DNA of 64,000 nucleotides from Leuctra nigra (lineage: Eukaryota > Arthropoda > Insecta > Plecoptera > Leuctridae): assembly GCA_934045905.1 (NCBI GenBank), contig OW203769.1, forward strand, positions 21,483,705-21,547,704, read 5' to 3'. Below, piece after piece: positions 1 to 13,100 of this stretch (position 1 is the first letter of the stretch; each line of letters begins with the position of its first letter). The notes beneath the pieces were generated by a model. That model saw nothing but the letters and a program-made list of their open reading frames with translations, ran no database searches and was not told where the DNA came from. The position numbers were made by a program, and so were the translations under genes.

Positions 1-906
1 CGTTGAAGATCAAGTCAAAAGCATTTTTCTGATTACTTTGACGTGTTTGCTAAGAGGCCATTCAAACGCTGTGCAGTACAACTCTTGTCACTTGCAAGTA
101 ATTTTACATGGACAGAAAGCTAGAGAATCATATATAGTGATAGGTACATCTTTTAAAATAAACTGAGCATAGTCAAAGGTTTTACAAGTTACATTACTGT
201 ACATTCCAATCACAGAAACAGCGAGATCTTCCATTTAGGTACAAGAAAAATACTGCACTAAACAACAAATGCAATTTATAAAATAAATTATAAAATACTA
301 GCTGGGCAAGACTCGTTGAACATAGAAAAATAAATAACCACTTTCTTTAAAACAGAAATCAAATGAGTCAACTCCATCTCAGACTTCAAAGTTGATCCCT
401 CAAAGCATTCGACTTGCCTTGCCGAATGTGCACTTACTTAATTCCGTACAATGCCATCTTCAACTGTTTTACCCAGCCAAGATATTCAGCAGTGCCATTG
501 TGTACGCTTTATTATCAGCAAAAATATACAAAACATTAAAATATGAATTTAGAAATTGTTAGTATTTGCGTAGAAGAAAAATTGTATCATAAATATTTTC
601 AAACTAAAAGATGAAATAAAATCTGAACCTCTGACATTGCAGCAATACTTGAATATCTTCTATGACTTTTATTAAAAGTCGATATGCAGGTAATAAAGAA
701 GTCAAAGAGTTAACGTTTTGGAAGTAAAATAGCGAATTCCGATATTCGTAATTTGTTTTTATGTAAGATCATTAAGACTGGAAATAATACAAAAGAGTCA
801 AGCGAGAGCCTTTTCCCAACCTTGCTATATTGTTTTGGACTAAGGCCCCTGTGCGTGAAACAAAAGCGTACACAACGGTTGCCGCGGGAACGCCTCCGCT
901 ACTCAC
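1..906. other. MED12 intron sequence, no coding seen
   Basis: AT-rich sequence downstream (minus sense) of the GTGAGT donor at 906. I found no MED12-like C-terminal exon, no CAG-repeat tract and no clear repeat. The reading frame of exon 27 runs on to a stop near 772 but loses all family similarity after the donor. Confidence 0.6.
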
Positions 907-3900
907 TGGCTTCTCCTGGGGCGGCTCCAGCTCCTCGGGGGGCAGCGGGGGTGGGTCTAGGAAGTGGGACGCCGGCCTGCGCAGCGAGTGCGTGTGGTAC
1001 TTGAGCAGGCGATGCGTGTCCTCGTACCACAGCGGCCGGCGCTCCACACGCACCGCGCCGAACCACGACCAGCTGAGCGGCGCGGGGTTCTTGTGACCCT
1101 CTAGCAGGTCCCACGCGTTCACGCGCTGCTTCTCCGTCACGGACAGACCCTGGGGGAGCGCATAACGAGTCAGACGAGGTGATTGAATATCTCGTACTCG
1201 TTTAATACCGTATTGGAAAGACATCCCACAATGAAATGGTACATTTTTGCCAAGGCTAAGCAAGTATGATAATGTTCAAGTATAACATTTTTTGTTTGGC
1301 AGATATACAGAACAGTTGCTTTGACGTGAGCTTTGACCCATTGGCTTATGATTTTTAAAGATAAAAACTTGTCTGGAAATTGGGATTTAATTTTCAATGT
1401 GTACAGAACTCCAAAGGAATCATAAAAATTGAAAAAACATTTATAAATCTTGCTTAAATTTGTCAATAATTTTTTAATAGGTACATGTTAGGAAAACTGG
1501 AGCTGGCGGGATAACCTCATCAAACTACAGAATTGCAACCAGAAATATGGTGAGTTGTACTCGTCAAAATACGCCAATGGGTTAAGAGGCCTAAGTACGG
1601 TATCGTGACGAGAGCTGTCGATATTATAGAAGGTAATACAATATCAAACAAATGTTGAAAGTTTTAAAACTAGAAATCATCTAGCCCCCTTAATTCTCCG
1701 GCTCTTCCAACACGCTGCAAGTGTTTCTGACCTGCTTCTTCTCGGTGGTTGTGAAGCCGGTGATCTTGTTGCCCTTGTTGTCGGTGAGGCCGCCGATCTG
1801 CTCGCACGCCATCACCTCGGTGACGAGCTTGGGCAGCGGCAGCAGCTGTCTCACTTGCTGCAGCGACTGCGTGCCTCGCTCGCCCACTTCCTTGCGCAGC
1901 TTCTTCATCAGGTTCTGGTAGTGCTTCCGGTTCTCGTCCTTCTCCGACTGAGAGTCCGTCACCAGCGTCGAGTGGATCAGGGTCGCCAACATGTCGATCA
2001 CCGTCGTGAACAACTCGCTGAAACAATAGTTCAGTTGAGACCGTCAGGTTGGTAACTCGGAATAGAGTTCTACGTGGTCATGATATCACCTGTCATAAAT
2101 ATCACTGACAGTTGAAAAATGTCTACTTGTTTTGTAGTAACAAGAAAGTATGCCAAACTTCATAACATCGACTTCAATTGCAAGTACAATATTTCTTGTA
2201 TTTTACTTTACGAGTATAAAATGTTACAAGACAACGATAATGATGTTAGGTACATTGAAATAGGTACATTGTATCTGTTAATAGTAGGGTTTGATCTTTG
2301 CAAAATGGGGTATAAAATACTCAATCAGTTTTATTGACTTTTATAGTTACTAAGGACATTACTTCTATACATCCAACAAGACACTCAAGACGAAAGCAAT
2401 TTTCCAATATTTTCATTTCACACAAATCAAAAATTAATTGTTTTTAACTAGGATAAATGTTAAACTATTATCTTTGTATCCACTGACCTATTGTTATTGA
2501 GGTCCACGACTCCATACGTGATGAGCTGGACGAAGAGAATGGCCCAGTCGGTGGTGACGTTTGCGTTGCGCTGTATCGTGTCGAACATCCCGCCGACCAG
2601 AGAGAAGCGCAGCTGCAGCGCATCCTGCATGGCAGCGCGGCCGCGCGGGTCCTCGTGGTTCGACACGCGCTCCTGGTCGCGCAGAGACAACAGTGGGTCA
2701 AGCACGTGTCGTGATTCATACGTTTCGAATATTTTTTAGTGCAATTTTTTTATAATAAGTGTTTGTATACTCATTTATTTAAATGTTGAGTGTGATTTAT
2801 TATCCTTTATTCTTTTATATTGGTGAGATTTCGAATTAAATTTTTAAATTTTCTATAGAAAATAAACAAATCACACGTACCTATATAAAATAAAGTGTCA
2901 GAAGGGCCCTCATCAGAAGTACTTGGAAGTCCGAAAGTACTAATTACTAATTAGTAGGGTTGGGACTTGACATCGATATTTCGATTTGACATCGATGTCG
3001 AATGGATTTTAACTTTCGATTTGACATCGATCTGAATATCTAAATCGAAAAATCGATTGACATCGTTTTTGTATCTTAAGGGGGTTCCACGGTTACGGCA
3101 TAGGAATGAGAATTTGCTGTAATTCACACCAAAGATTAATGAAACCATATTACATACAACTAGCAAAAAATATTTACCCCTTATACCCTGTTCTCACTAC
3201 AGTTTCAACCGCAGTTGACCTCAACTGCAGTTGAAATAAAAATGGCGTTGATCTGTGTTGATCAACCAAAACTATCACTTGCGTTCACACAGAATCTCTA
3301 GCTCAACTGCAGTTGAACCCTGTAATCTATGCAACCCGCCTGACTACCAGCTGTTTTTGAACAATCAACAACATGGCGCTCACCGAAAGTGAAATTATTT
3401 ATTTATTTGCTTTGACGCAAATTATCAACGCCAATATAATCAACAAATTTCAAGTAAACACAGGAGTAAACTTATAATACCTACGGGAATGTCGGCAATG
3501 ACGAAAATGTCAGGTATGAATAGGTTAGGTGTCAAATGTCCAAAGATTGTATAGTGGTGCGCGCATATTTCCTAGTAAACTGCTTTGGTCAACTGCAGTT
3601 CAGATCTCAACTGAGTTCTAGAAACACGATCGAGTTTTCGATCGCAGTTGAACTCGATTGCATTGCGTTCACACTGATGTTCAACTGCGATTGAGATTTT
3701 CAACTGTAGTTGAAACTTGTAGTGGGAACGGGGTATTACGGTATGAAATAATTAGATATTCTTGATTGAAGATCATCTTTTCCCCCATAAGATAACACAG
3801 GGAGACATGAAATCGTCCCGGAAAATTGGTCTTAAATTGCTCCTAAAACCGCAAGAGGAATGACAAATTATTGAAAATAGTCTCAAATTGAAGATAATAA

Positions 3901-6900
3901 TTTTTAGAATAAGACTGCTGTTTGAAAATATGGGGTCACGGGCCAAATAAGAAAGAAAATGTGTACAATGTGTGAAATTTACCATAAATCTGGCAACATT
4001 GCACTACAAATATGAATTATTTTGGGATAGTTTAATTGGAACTTCAATTAAAAACATATAATTGGAGCACACGGTAAGATATAATTGTTTTATGCTGTTG
4101 TTTGAGGTATTATTTCATCAGAGATTTGTATGAATTACGGCGAATTCTAAGCACCATGGCTGGAGCAGTGGGACCACTTTAAATGATTGAAATTTCGCGC
4201 CCAAAAGGAGATCTGGCAACAGTGCAACAAGATCAGCTGGCCTACTTCTGCCCTTCCCGCATACCGCCTGTGTATTTTGGGATAGCGGAGGGAAGGTCAC
4301 TGACCCTATGGTCAGTTGTCTCTTGCCTCTCAGGGTGTGTGCTATTTTTATTCTCATATGAAATTATGTTGGCTTTCAAAAAATTATTACAGACAAAGTG
4401 AAGTGTGGAAAGTGTTTTTTTTTAGGTGTTAACAGTAAAGCAGACAATGTTTTGCTTCGCGGAATATATTACGGCAAAAAGTGTTCTAAAGCCACAAATT
4501 TGCAAATGGATTTGAGACGAAATATGACATTAATTGTTCAATTTTACATATAAATGTTTGCACCTGATATTCCAAACTAAAAAATACTTCACTTCAATCA
4601 TTTCCTTGTCCTTTTTGTTTCCGCAAGGGGATGGGAAAGGGATTTCTCTCGCGCTAGACGCATGGCCTTGGCTTTGGCCAGGCGCAAACTGCAATGTTGC
4701 CATATTTCACCGTAATTTCGATGTCGAGTGCCTATTTTTGTTGCCTATTTTTACGATGTCGAAATTATTTCGATATCGAAATTGTTTCGATTTGATGTCG
4801 AAATTTTCACTTTGACATCGATTTAGAAAAGCAAATCGAATCCCAACCCTACTAATTAGTAATTGCTTTGCTCATTGTTTCATTATTGCTTTTACTCAAC
4901 AAAAATGAAAAAACATGACAGAAACTGGTATGGTATATGAGATTATGTCTATTGTAGAAGGGCAAAATGAATTACAACTAGGGTTGGGCGAACCTCATTT
5001 TTTTTCGAACCGAACCTCGAACCGAACCTTTTCAAAAGGTTCGAAATTTCGAACCTTAAACGAACCGAACCTTTTTTTCAGAAAATGTAGTAAAGATAAG
5101 CGCGTAAGCACCAGTCACCATTCTCCCCCCTCCCTCTCGCAAGTCAAGTGGCTAGACACTTGAAAACAGCTGTTTGATGGGGTGTTTGTTTACGCAAATA
5201 TTATTTCTATTTGTATACAGGGACATTGACATATTACCAAATATAATAGGAACAAAAACGCGAAATATACTGCTCGAAATTTTAATACATTTCAGTATAT
5301 TCCAATATTCTTCAAAAATTATCTCGCCAATCGTCATACTGTTTTTGATTTTGCATTGGGTTACAATGAAGTTTGGAAAGCTCAAATATACACCATTATT
5401 TTTTAACTTATGCGTGATATCTTCCCTTCATTTAGATCGCGAATGGTGTTCTCAATGACCACTATTATATTTTATTCAATAACCATGAACATACAATATC
5501 ATATAAATAAAATAAAATATGATGTCAAGTCATTTGCCATCTGAATACTTCTTACATAAATTGCGAGTTCACAGACCTTTCAACAGAGAAAAACAAAACA
5601 ATCCTCCCTTACGCAGGCAAGGGTCAGGTTCAGGTACCTGCTGGCAAGCAGCTGCACTCTGCAGGACCCAAAAGTACACTCTGTTCCAAAAGTACAACAC
5701 AGTTTAGATCGCAACAATCATTATTTCATTTTAATACTTCGAAAATTTTACTCAACAAGGAAATTACCTGGACTTCTAAACTGAAATCAATGCTACTTTT
5801 CTAGTTGGTACCAAATAGCACTTCGAATTGCGTCTTATGAAAAATTCGGTTCAAGATTTATTTTAACATGAAACACCCTATAGTGTGACAGGATTTGAGT
5901 TTACTTTGATTTATGATGATTTCGGCTTACAGGGGTTCGATTTACCCAGGTTTTACCATTTTACTGCACCACTAAAGACAAGAGGCCAACATTAGACACA
6001 AGATATTGGTCGCATTGTTTGAATGAAAAAGGGCGGGAAAAAAAGGCGGGAGGTTCGAAAAAGGTTCGAAAACGAACCTTAGAGGTTCGTTTTTCGAACC
6101 TAGCTAGCCGGTTCGGTTCGGTTCGAAAACGAACCGGTTCGCCCAACCCTAATTACAACTTTACAAGTTATCCTGTTCCTATAAGATCTGGAACTGTTCC
6201 AAAATCCCTGTGGTAAGATCTACCTCCTACTTATAAATGGCATAAACAAGAGCGGACGTACGTCTTTGGTCAGGCCCAGGAACTGTGAGAGTTGCGAGTG
6301 CAACGAGGTGAGCAGCCCCTCGCGCTGTCCGTCCTGGCCCTTGAGGCACGTCAGCACGAGCGAGAGGAACGGCTGGTGAGAGAGCAGTGCGGCGTTGTTG
6401 CGGCTCTTGTCGCGCGTCTTGCACCACCAGTTGCCGCTCTCCAGCACTTGCCCTGCACATCGCAAGATTGAATGCTAACAATAATCCAATACTGGTTCTA
6501 GAGTAAGAGGTTAACAAGGGACATTAAAAATTAAAATGCACAATTTCATGGTGAACACGAAGGGTTTTTGGGCACAATCCTTATAATATAATCTTTAGCA
6601 CCAGAGGATTGGGGAAAGACTACAAAAATGAAAAAACATCGCACTATATTCGGGTGAATACCTTTCCATGTAATCCAGCTTATTTGTGTCTTGTGGTACA
6701 TTATTATAGAAAAGGGACCTACTCAAAGAAATGGATGCAGCAATCACTCCATTTTAAAGCTGACATTTGTCCAAGTAAAGAATACAAATTGTCACCACAC
6801 AGATAATGTACCCATCCATAGGAACTGCCATCTGGTATGGTACTATTAGTCTATTACACATACAGATGAAGTAACAGATTTCAGAAGGCAGAAGCTAGAC

Positions 6901-7161
6901 CTCACCTGCGACCTTGAGAACTCGGCCCTGCACCGCGCTTGGCAGTTTCGCCACGAGAGGCGCCACCAGCCATATCGAGCCCGCCTTGCTCGTCTTAGGC
7001 CCCTCCTCCTTGCCGTCGCCATTGGTCAGTTGGAAGACGTCGATGGCCGCCTTGGCCACGGTGTCCAGCCATTGGCTGAGGTCGCTCGAACCGCTCGGAA
7101 ACTGTTTGAACATCAGCTGGAGGTCGAGCCACGACATTCGCAGAGTCCATTGGTCCAAGTT
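907..7161 (-). CDS. MED12: MED12 exons 23-27: C-terminal conserved region
   Basis: Exon 23 (6906-7161) encodes [20 protein letters not shown] and [20 protein letters not shown]. Exon 24 (6262-6452) has [19 protein letters not shown] and [13 protein letters not shown]. Exon 25 (2488-2672) has [19 protein letters not shown]. Exon 26 (1732-2017) has [43 protein letters not shown] and GNKITGF. Exon 27 (907-1149) has [34 protein letters not shown] and the [15 protein letters not shown] block. Exon 25 is taken to start at 2672, where CAG is followed by GAGCGC, which joins in phase 0 to exon 24; the acceptor choice could move by a few codons. The gene continues to the left of the window. Confidence 0.95.
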
Positions 7162-10100
7162 CTGTTGTGGAACAAACAGTAGATTCAGACACCTTCAGTC
7201 ATAGTTGGTTAACTTATTACATTATAAGAATCATCCTAATAAAATATATTTTTTTTAAATCAGGGTCTTGCACTGAATTGTAATTGAAAGTTTTAAAAAT
7301 CTTCACAATGTTTGATATTTCCTGCATTTTATTATTCAATTTTGAATGTGCAGTGCAATTTCTAGCCAGAACAAATGTAATTGTAAACCAATTTGTATAC
7401 AATGCTGTATATAGACCAATCATACTATAGACCATTTTTTTTTTTCGCATTTTCTTCCAATTAATCACATTGAATCACAAATCACATTGAAACTTTGTAA
7501 AGATTTATTTATGTCAATTTTACTTTCATTTTATGAGAAAATCTAGTGGAGCGGTCGCTCCACGCCAGCCAAGTCGTACGGCGCGCGCACACTCTCATAT
7601 AAAGGCTGGAGCAAACCCACTTTTACTGTAAGCATCAAAGTGGCATTTTCGGCCTACTGGATCTTAAAATTGAGAAATCTCACATTGTTGCGAAATATCT
7701 TAATTTCGAGCTATGGCCCACCCTACAACATATACCAAATTTGGGAACAATCGGTTACGCCCTTTGCGCGCTAGAGGGCCGTGAAAACTGTGTTTTAGGG
7801 CGGTTTTCATAATAATAATCTTAGTAGTAGTAGGCTGGAGCTAAAATCCGGTAAACAGGCCACAGCCTAAACGGCTGAACCGATTGATCTCACATTTTTA
7901 CCACGTGTGCACTTTTGGCGTCTGATTTAACCTTGTCCCCATGAATTTTTTGTGCCGCCATTTTGAAACCGGAAGTGACGTCATATCTCGTCAACGGTTG
8001 GACCGATCGGAACGAAATTTGCGCCAATCGTTTCAGACGGTCATCTATATGGATTATCAATATCAAAAGACTGAACATTATTTTAAATAAACCGGAAATG
8101 ACGTCATGAAATTTAATATACATCGATTTGCATTTCAGCAACAACTGTTGATCCGATTGTCTTGATATTTATGTAACGTTTGTACTTTTGATATTTCATT
8201 TGACTTGTTATAAAACCAACCGGAAGCCGCCATTTTGAAACCGGAAGTGACATCATGTCTCAAAAACGGCTAAACAGATTAGAACAAAACCAGCGCTAAA
8301 CGATTTAGACGGTCAACTTTATGTAATCAGTAATATTTGATGATTCAAATATCGAAACCGGAAATGACGTCACACATTTTATGACCTATACCGGAAATGA
8401 CGTCATAAATATGCTAAATGACGCTAAATTCACCACTTTATACTTTAAAATAGATATAAGTAAACGTACTTTGTAAATAATTATAAATTCAAGGTTGCAG
8501 TGTTCTCGGCGGCCATTTTTAAAACCGGAAGTGACGTCATATATCGTAAACGGTTGTACCGATTGCAACCTAAGTTTGGAAATGTGTTGGACTAATAATT
8601 ATGAATTCAAGACGACATTATTTTCGGCCGCCATTGTTAAAACCGGAAGTGACGTCAAATATCGAAAATGGCTGTACCGATTGCAATCAAATTTTGGAAA
8701 TGTGTTGTACTAATAATTATGAATTCAAGACGACATTATTTTCGGCCGCCATTGTTAAAACCGGAAGTGACGTCATATATCGAAAATGGCTGTACCGATT
8801 GCAACCAAATTTTGGAAATGTGTTGTACTAATAATTATGAATTCAAGACGACATTATTTTCGGCCGCCATTGTTAAAACCGGAAGTGACGTCATATATCA
8901 AAAACGGCTGTACCGATTGCAACCAAATTTTGGAAATGTGTAGGAGTAATAATTATGAATTCAAGACGACATTATTTTCGGCCGCCATTGCTAAAACCGG
9001 AAGTGACGTCATATATCGAAAACGGCTGGACCGATTGTAACGAAACTTAAAGCTATTCTTCTTGGATAATTATTTTAATCTTATATACCAAACGCAACTT
9101 TTCTAAGTATCCAAATCGGCATAGGCGTATTTTTTTAAAGAAATAAGTTCTTGCACGGACACAAGCTGTGCTACAAGCTGTATGAATAAACTAACAAAAG
9201 AAGTGATATCCCAGAAAAAAACACTCCGTGTAAAAAAGGCAGCCAAGTCTCTTTACTTTAAAAAAATTCAACACCGAAAAGGAGTGATATCAAAAAAGGA
9301 GCCAAGTCAATGACATTTCCAAATATTTAATCGTATCTTTGAAATAAAAGTATAAACACCGAGAAATACTTTACAAAAGGACTTGGCGCATCGTTTTTTT
9401 AAAGACATTTTTCTATTCATAAGCATGTGCCATTTATATACAACCGTCATTTTGAATGTTTAGAATAATAGGGAAACATCTTTCAATTAGGTACATATTA
9501 TACATACCTTCTGTAAAATATTTTCTATATGAATATATACGCTATGAAACTTGTTGTCTATGCTTTCTATAAATATACACAATAGTTATCTTCGTAATAT
9601 TGTTTCGTGGTGAATATAATTAAGTCTCATGCGTTATACCTTCTCATCATGTAACAATTTCTATTAATACACATTTAATAAAAATACATTTCACAAAGAA
9701 GACAGTCATATTGAATTTCTATTAAAAAATTTAACTTTATACACTTGACACTTCAAAAATATATAATTGTGTTCCATTAGTTAGTAATTATTTGACAACG
9801 TTTCATGATTTCCTTCAGTCAAGATCAAATTATGAAAAGATACCAGTCTAATATCGCCATATTAACAGTACTGCAAGAATATGTATGAGCCCACTTCCAA
9901 TTGATATGAAGGGATGTGTGTTGTGAAAAATATCCGACCGAACCGGGGCACGAACTTGGGACCTCTCACTTGCCGGGCGAGAGCTCTACCAACTGAGCTA
10001 CCCGATCGGACGGGCGGACATTAGACACAACACACTGATGAGGATCCTGACTCCTGACTCCATGGAAGTTTTCCAAGAAACCTACATTCTCACCACTTCC

Positions 10101-13100
10101 AATTGTTATGTAATTCTTTCACCCTTATATTACTTATATATTACAGCATAAAATCATGCTTCTATCGCCATTGACAAAACTATAAAATAGTCATTACTAA
10201 AAGTAGCTTGATTCATAGATTCTGGCTCTAATAGAAAGAGGAAAATGTACCTACTTGTAAATTTCTTTCCACTTTTAGGATAGAATGATGTCTTTAAAAA
10301 AACGATGCGCCAAGTCCTTTTGTAAAGTATTTCTCGGTGTTTATACTTTTATTTCAAAGATACGATTAAATATTTGGAAATGTCATTGACTTGGCTCCTT
10401 TTTTGATATCACTCCTTTTCGGTGTTGAATTTTTTTAAAGTAAAGAGACTTGGCTGCCTTTTTTACACGGAGTGTTTTTTTCTGGGATTATTCAAATATT
10501 TGAAGTGTTAATCATTACTATTAAATATGACATCACATAACAGGTTTGCCGTTTCCCCGCCAAAATGTCAATTAAATTTAAATTTCGCATATGAAATTTT
10601 ACACTTTCGAATCTAGTGTGTTTTACCAACATAAATAAATATCGCGACCCTGCTTCCAACAGTTGTCGGGTCAGGGGGTGGGATGATCCCACCAATGTTC
10701 TAGGGCACTTGTGATCTTAGAGCCGACTTGCCAAGTCCGACACTCCACACTTCTTCAATCTCTTCTTCCACTTCTTCAGTTTCAGTTTCAGTTTCCACTT
10801 CTTTCACTTCCACTCCACCAGTTCCCTCCATCTCTCTCTGTCTTCCCACCACTTCTCTGTTGTAATTACTCCCCAACACTCTCCTCTTTCTTCTGCGGCT
10901 GCCTCTATTCCGTTCATCCATTTAGTTCTAGGTCTTCCTGCCTTTCTTCTGCCACCCATAGCTGCACGCTCTGCCTCTCTATATGGTATCCTCTCTTCTC
11001 CCATCCTCTTCATATGTCTGTACCATCTAAGCCTCTCTTTTCCAAGTTTAAATCTAAGAGACTCCACTTCAAGGTCCTTTCTAATCTTTGCACTCCTCAC
11101 CTTGTCCATCTTCGTTACCAACATATTTTTTATTTTTATTTTTTATATTTTTTATATTTTTTATATTTTTTTCATTGGAAAGAGGCCAAGAAGGGAAGAT
11201 AGGAGATGGGAGTGGCACGAAAGGATTGGAGCTAATTTGCGAAAGACTGTTGAAGAAAAGGTGGATGGGCGAATGGCAGTGGGTTTTCGGAGTCTGGTGG
11301 TGTGGAGAAAGAAAAAATAGGGGCCGGCAGAGTGGGAGAGACAGGAGGTAAGGGGATTGGACGCAACCGACCTGTAAGAAAGGTGAGGAAGGGCAATGTT
11401 GTCAAAATAGGTACACTGAACATTGTGACATTAAATGGAAAAATTGAAGAGATAATAGACATGATGGAAGAAAGAAAAATAGAGTTATTGGGTATGAGTG
11501 AAACAAAATGGAAGGGAGTGGGGGAGAAAGAGTGCAGAGAAGGATATAAACTATTCTGGTCAGGGGGGGCTGAAGGGAGGAATGGAGTGGGGTTTGTGGT
11601 AAGCCCGAAACTGAGAGGTCTAATTGTCGGGGTGGAAAACCATAGTGAAAGAAGCATCAAAGCTAGCCTGTTAATGAAGAACAAGGTGAAGGTTGACATA
11701 ATACAAGTATATGCGCCACAGACAGGACGGCCAGCAGCGGAGAAGGAGATCTTCATCCAGGAACTGGAGAACAACATCACATCCAATACCATAATAGTGA
11801 TGGGGGATTTTAACGCACAAATTGGGGAGGACAGGACAGGAGTTGAAGGGGTCATGGGGCACCATGGATGGGGAAAGAGGAATGTAGAGGGAGAGAAGAT
11901 GTTAGAAGTGTGCGGAAGAAACGGGCTGCAGGTAGGAAACAGTATGTTTCATAAGGAAAAAAGAAAGAAGATTACGCGATATGGACACGGCGAAGAGGCT
12001 ACCGAATCCGTTATCGATTACATATGTGTGGGGAAGGAATTAAGGAGATTCTTGGAGGATGTTGAGGTTATCCCTTCAGTGGCCCTAGATAGCGATCATA
12101 GGCTGCTAGTTGGAAAATTTAGCGTCAAGAAGGACCACGCCGCCAAGAGAAGAAGTAAAAAGAATGGCAGAATCAAAGTGTGGAAACTGCAATCCCATAC
12201 AGTACGACAGGAGTTCAGAGAGAAGATTGCAAGCAGTGAGAGAATAGGGGAAGTGGGACAGGTGGAAGAGGAATGGCAAACATTTAAGAAGGTATTTGTG
12301 GAAAGTGCAGAAGAAGTTTGTGGGCGATCAAGTGGGAGAAGCAAGAAGAAGGAAACACCGTGGTGGAATGAAATAGTCCGAGAAGCAGTGCGTCAGAAGA
12401 GAACCGCCTGGCAAACGTACGAGGCCGATAGATCTACCCTCAACAAGGCCGAATACCGAAGGTGGAAAATACGAGTAAGAGAGACAGTAGAAGAAGAAAA
12501 GAAGAAGTCCATGGAAGAACTTGCTGGTAAACTAGAAACGGATTTTGAAGGCAATAAAAAGATGCTTTATGGCATAATAAAGGAAAAGAGGACAAGAAAA
12601 GTTGGACAGGCATGCATGGTGGATGCTTGCGGAGGATTGATCAATGACCCAGTAGAAGTACAGGCACTGTGGAAAGAGTACTTCAAGGAACTACTGAATG
12701 TTGATGGAGTGGCACTACCAGAAAGTAGTGGAATACTACAGAGTGAGAACGAGGAAGAGGAGAAGTGTGCTTTGAGAGAGGGAGAAGTGGAGAAAGCGCT
12801 AAACGAGATGAAGAATGGTCGATCACCCGGAATAGATGAGATAACAGTGGAGATGGTAAGAGCTGCTGGGGAAATAGGAAAAAGATGGTTGTTTCGAGTA
12901 ATGAGTGCGGCATGGAAACAGAGGACCATACCGGACGATTGGAGAAAGGGAGTGATTGTACCAATCTACAAAAAGGGTGACAGGAAGAAGTGCAGCAACT
13001 ACAGGGGAATTACTTTGATGTGTCAATGTGCCAAAGTATTCGAAAAAGTGGTGGAATTTAGACTGAAAGAAGTAGTAGAGGAAAAGCTCAGGGAGGAACA

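Larger units (their letters stand above)
7543..10487 (-). mobile_element. Helitron-like composite element carrying an ETS/CRE repeat array, locus A
   Basis: Read on the minus strand, this element starts TCCCAGAAAA after an A. It then has a hairpin with two arms of about 200 bp (10288-10487 and 9209-9408) around an 880-bp loop, then a tandem-repeat array rich in TGACGTCA (about 7960-9040). It ends in GTGGAGC-GACC-GCTCCAC (7-bp stem, 4-nt loop) directly followed by TAG, so the last four bases are CTAG. A TC start, a hairpin before a CTRR end and insertion next to A/T recall Helitrons. Against that, the hairpin abuts the terminus, the base after CTAG is A, and no Rep/helicase gene is present. 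The same layout recurs inverted at 52273-59406. It lies between MED12 exons 22 and 23. Confidence 0.6.

Noticed and set aside
772..906. Continuation of the MED12 exon 27 frame to a stop near 772 as the real C-terminus
   Set aside because: A consensus GTGAGT donor sits at 906-901 exactly where similarity to MED12 ends, and the protein would lack its usual C-terminal region. Intron read-through is the simpler explanation.
2946..4860. 10-bp target duplications (Mutator-like) for the TAGGG-ended elements
   Set aside because: At 39451-39944 only 8 bp match, and an 8-bp duplication with TAGGG...CCCTA ends fits all four elements and the hAT pattern; the extra matching base on each side is chance.
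8495..9040. Overlapping open frames of 72-91 codons in the 118-bp array
   Set aside because: They are the same peptide repeated in shifting frames, produced by the tandem repeat (118 is not a multiple of 3).
8525..9042. CRISPR-like array
   Set aside because: The repeated unit is contiguous with no unique spacers, and the genome is animal.
9932..10011. Functional tRNA-Ala gene on the minus strand
   Set aside because: The T-arm does not pair, four extra bases precede the acceptor strand, position 33 is C, and the block sits in a 189-bp insertion with a 13-bp duplication. SINE origin is more likely.
10711..11202. Plus-strand Ser/Leu/Pro-rich frame of 163 codons
   Set aside because: It is the antisense shadow of the LINE C-terminal fragment read on the minus strand.
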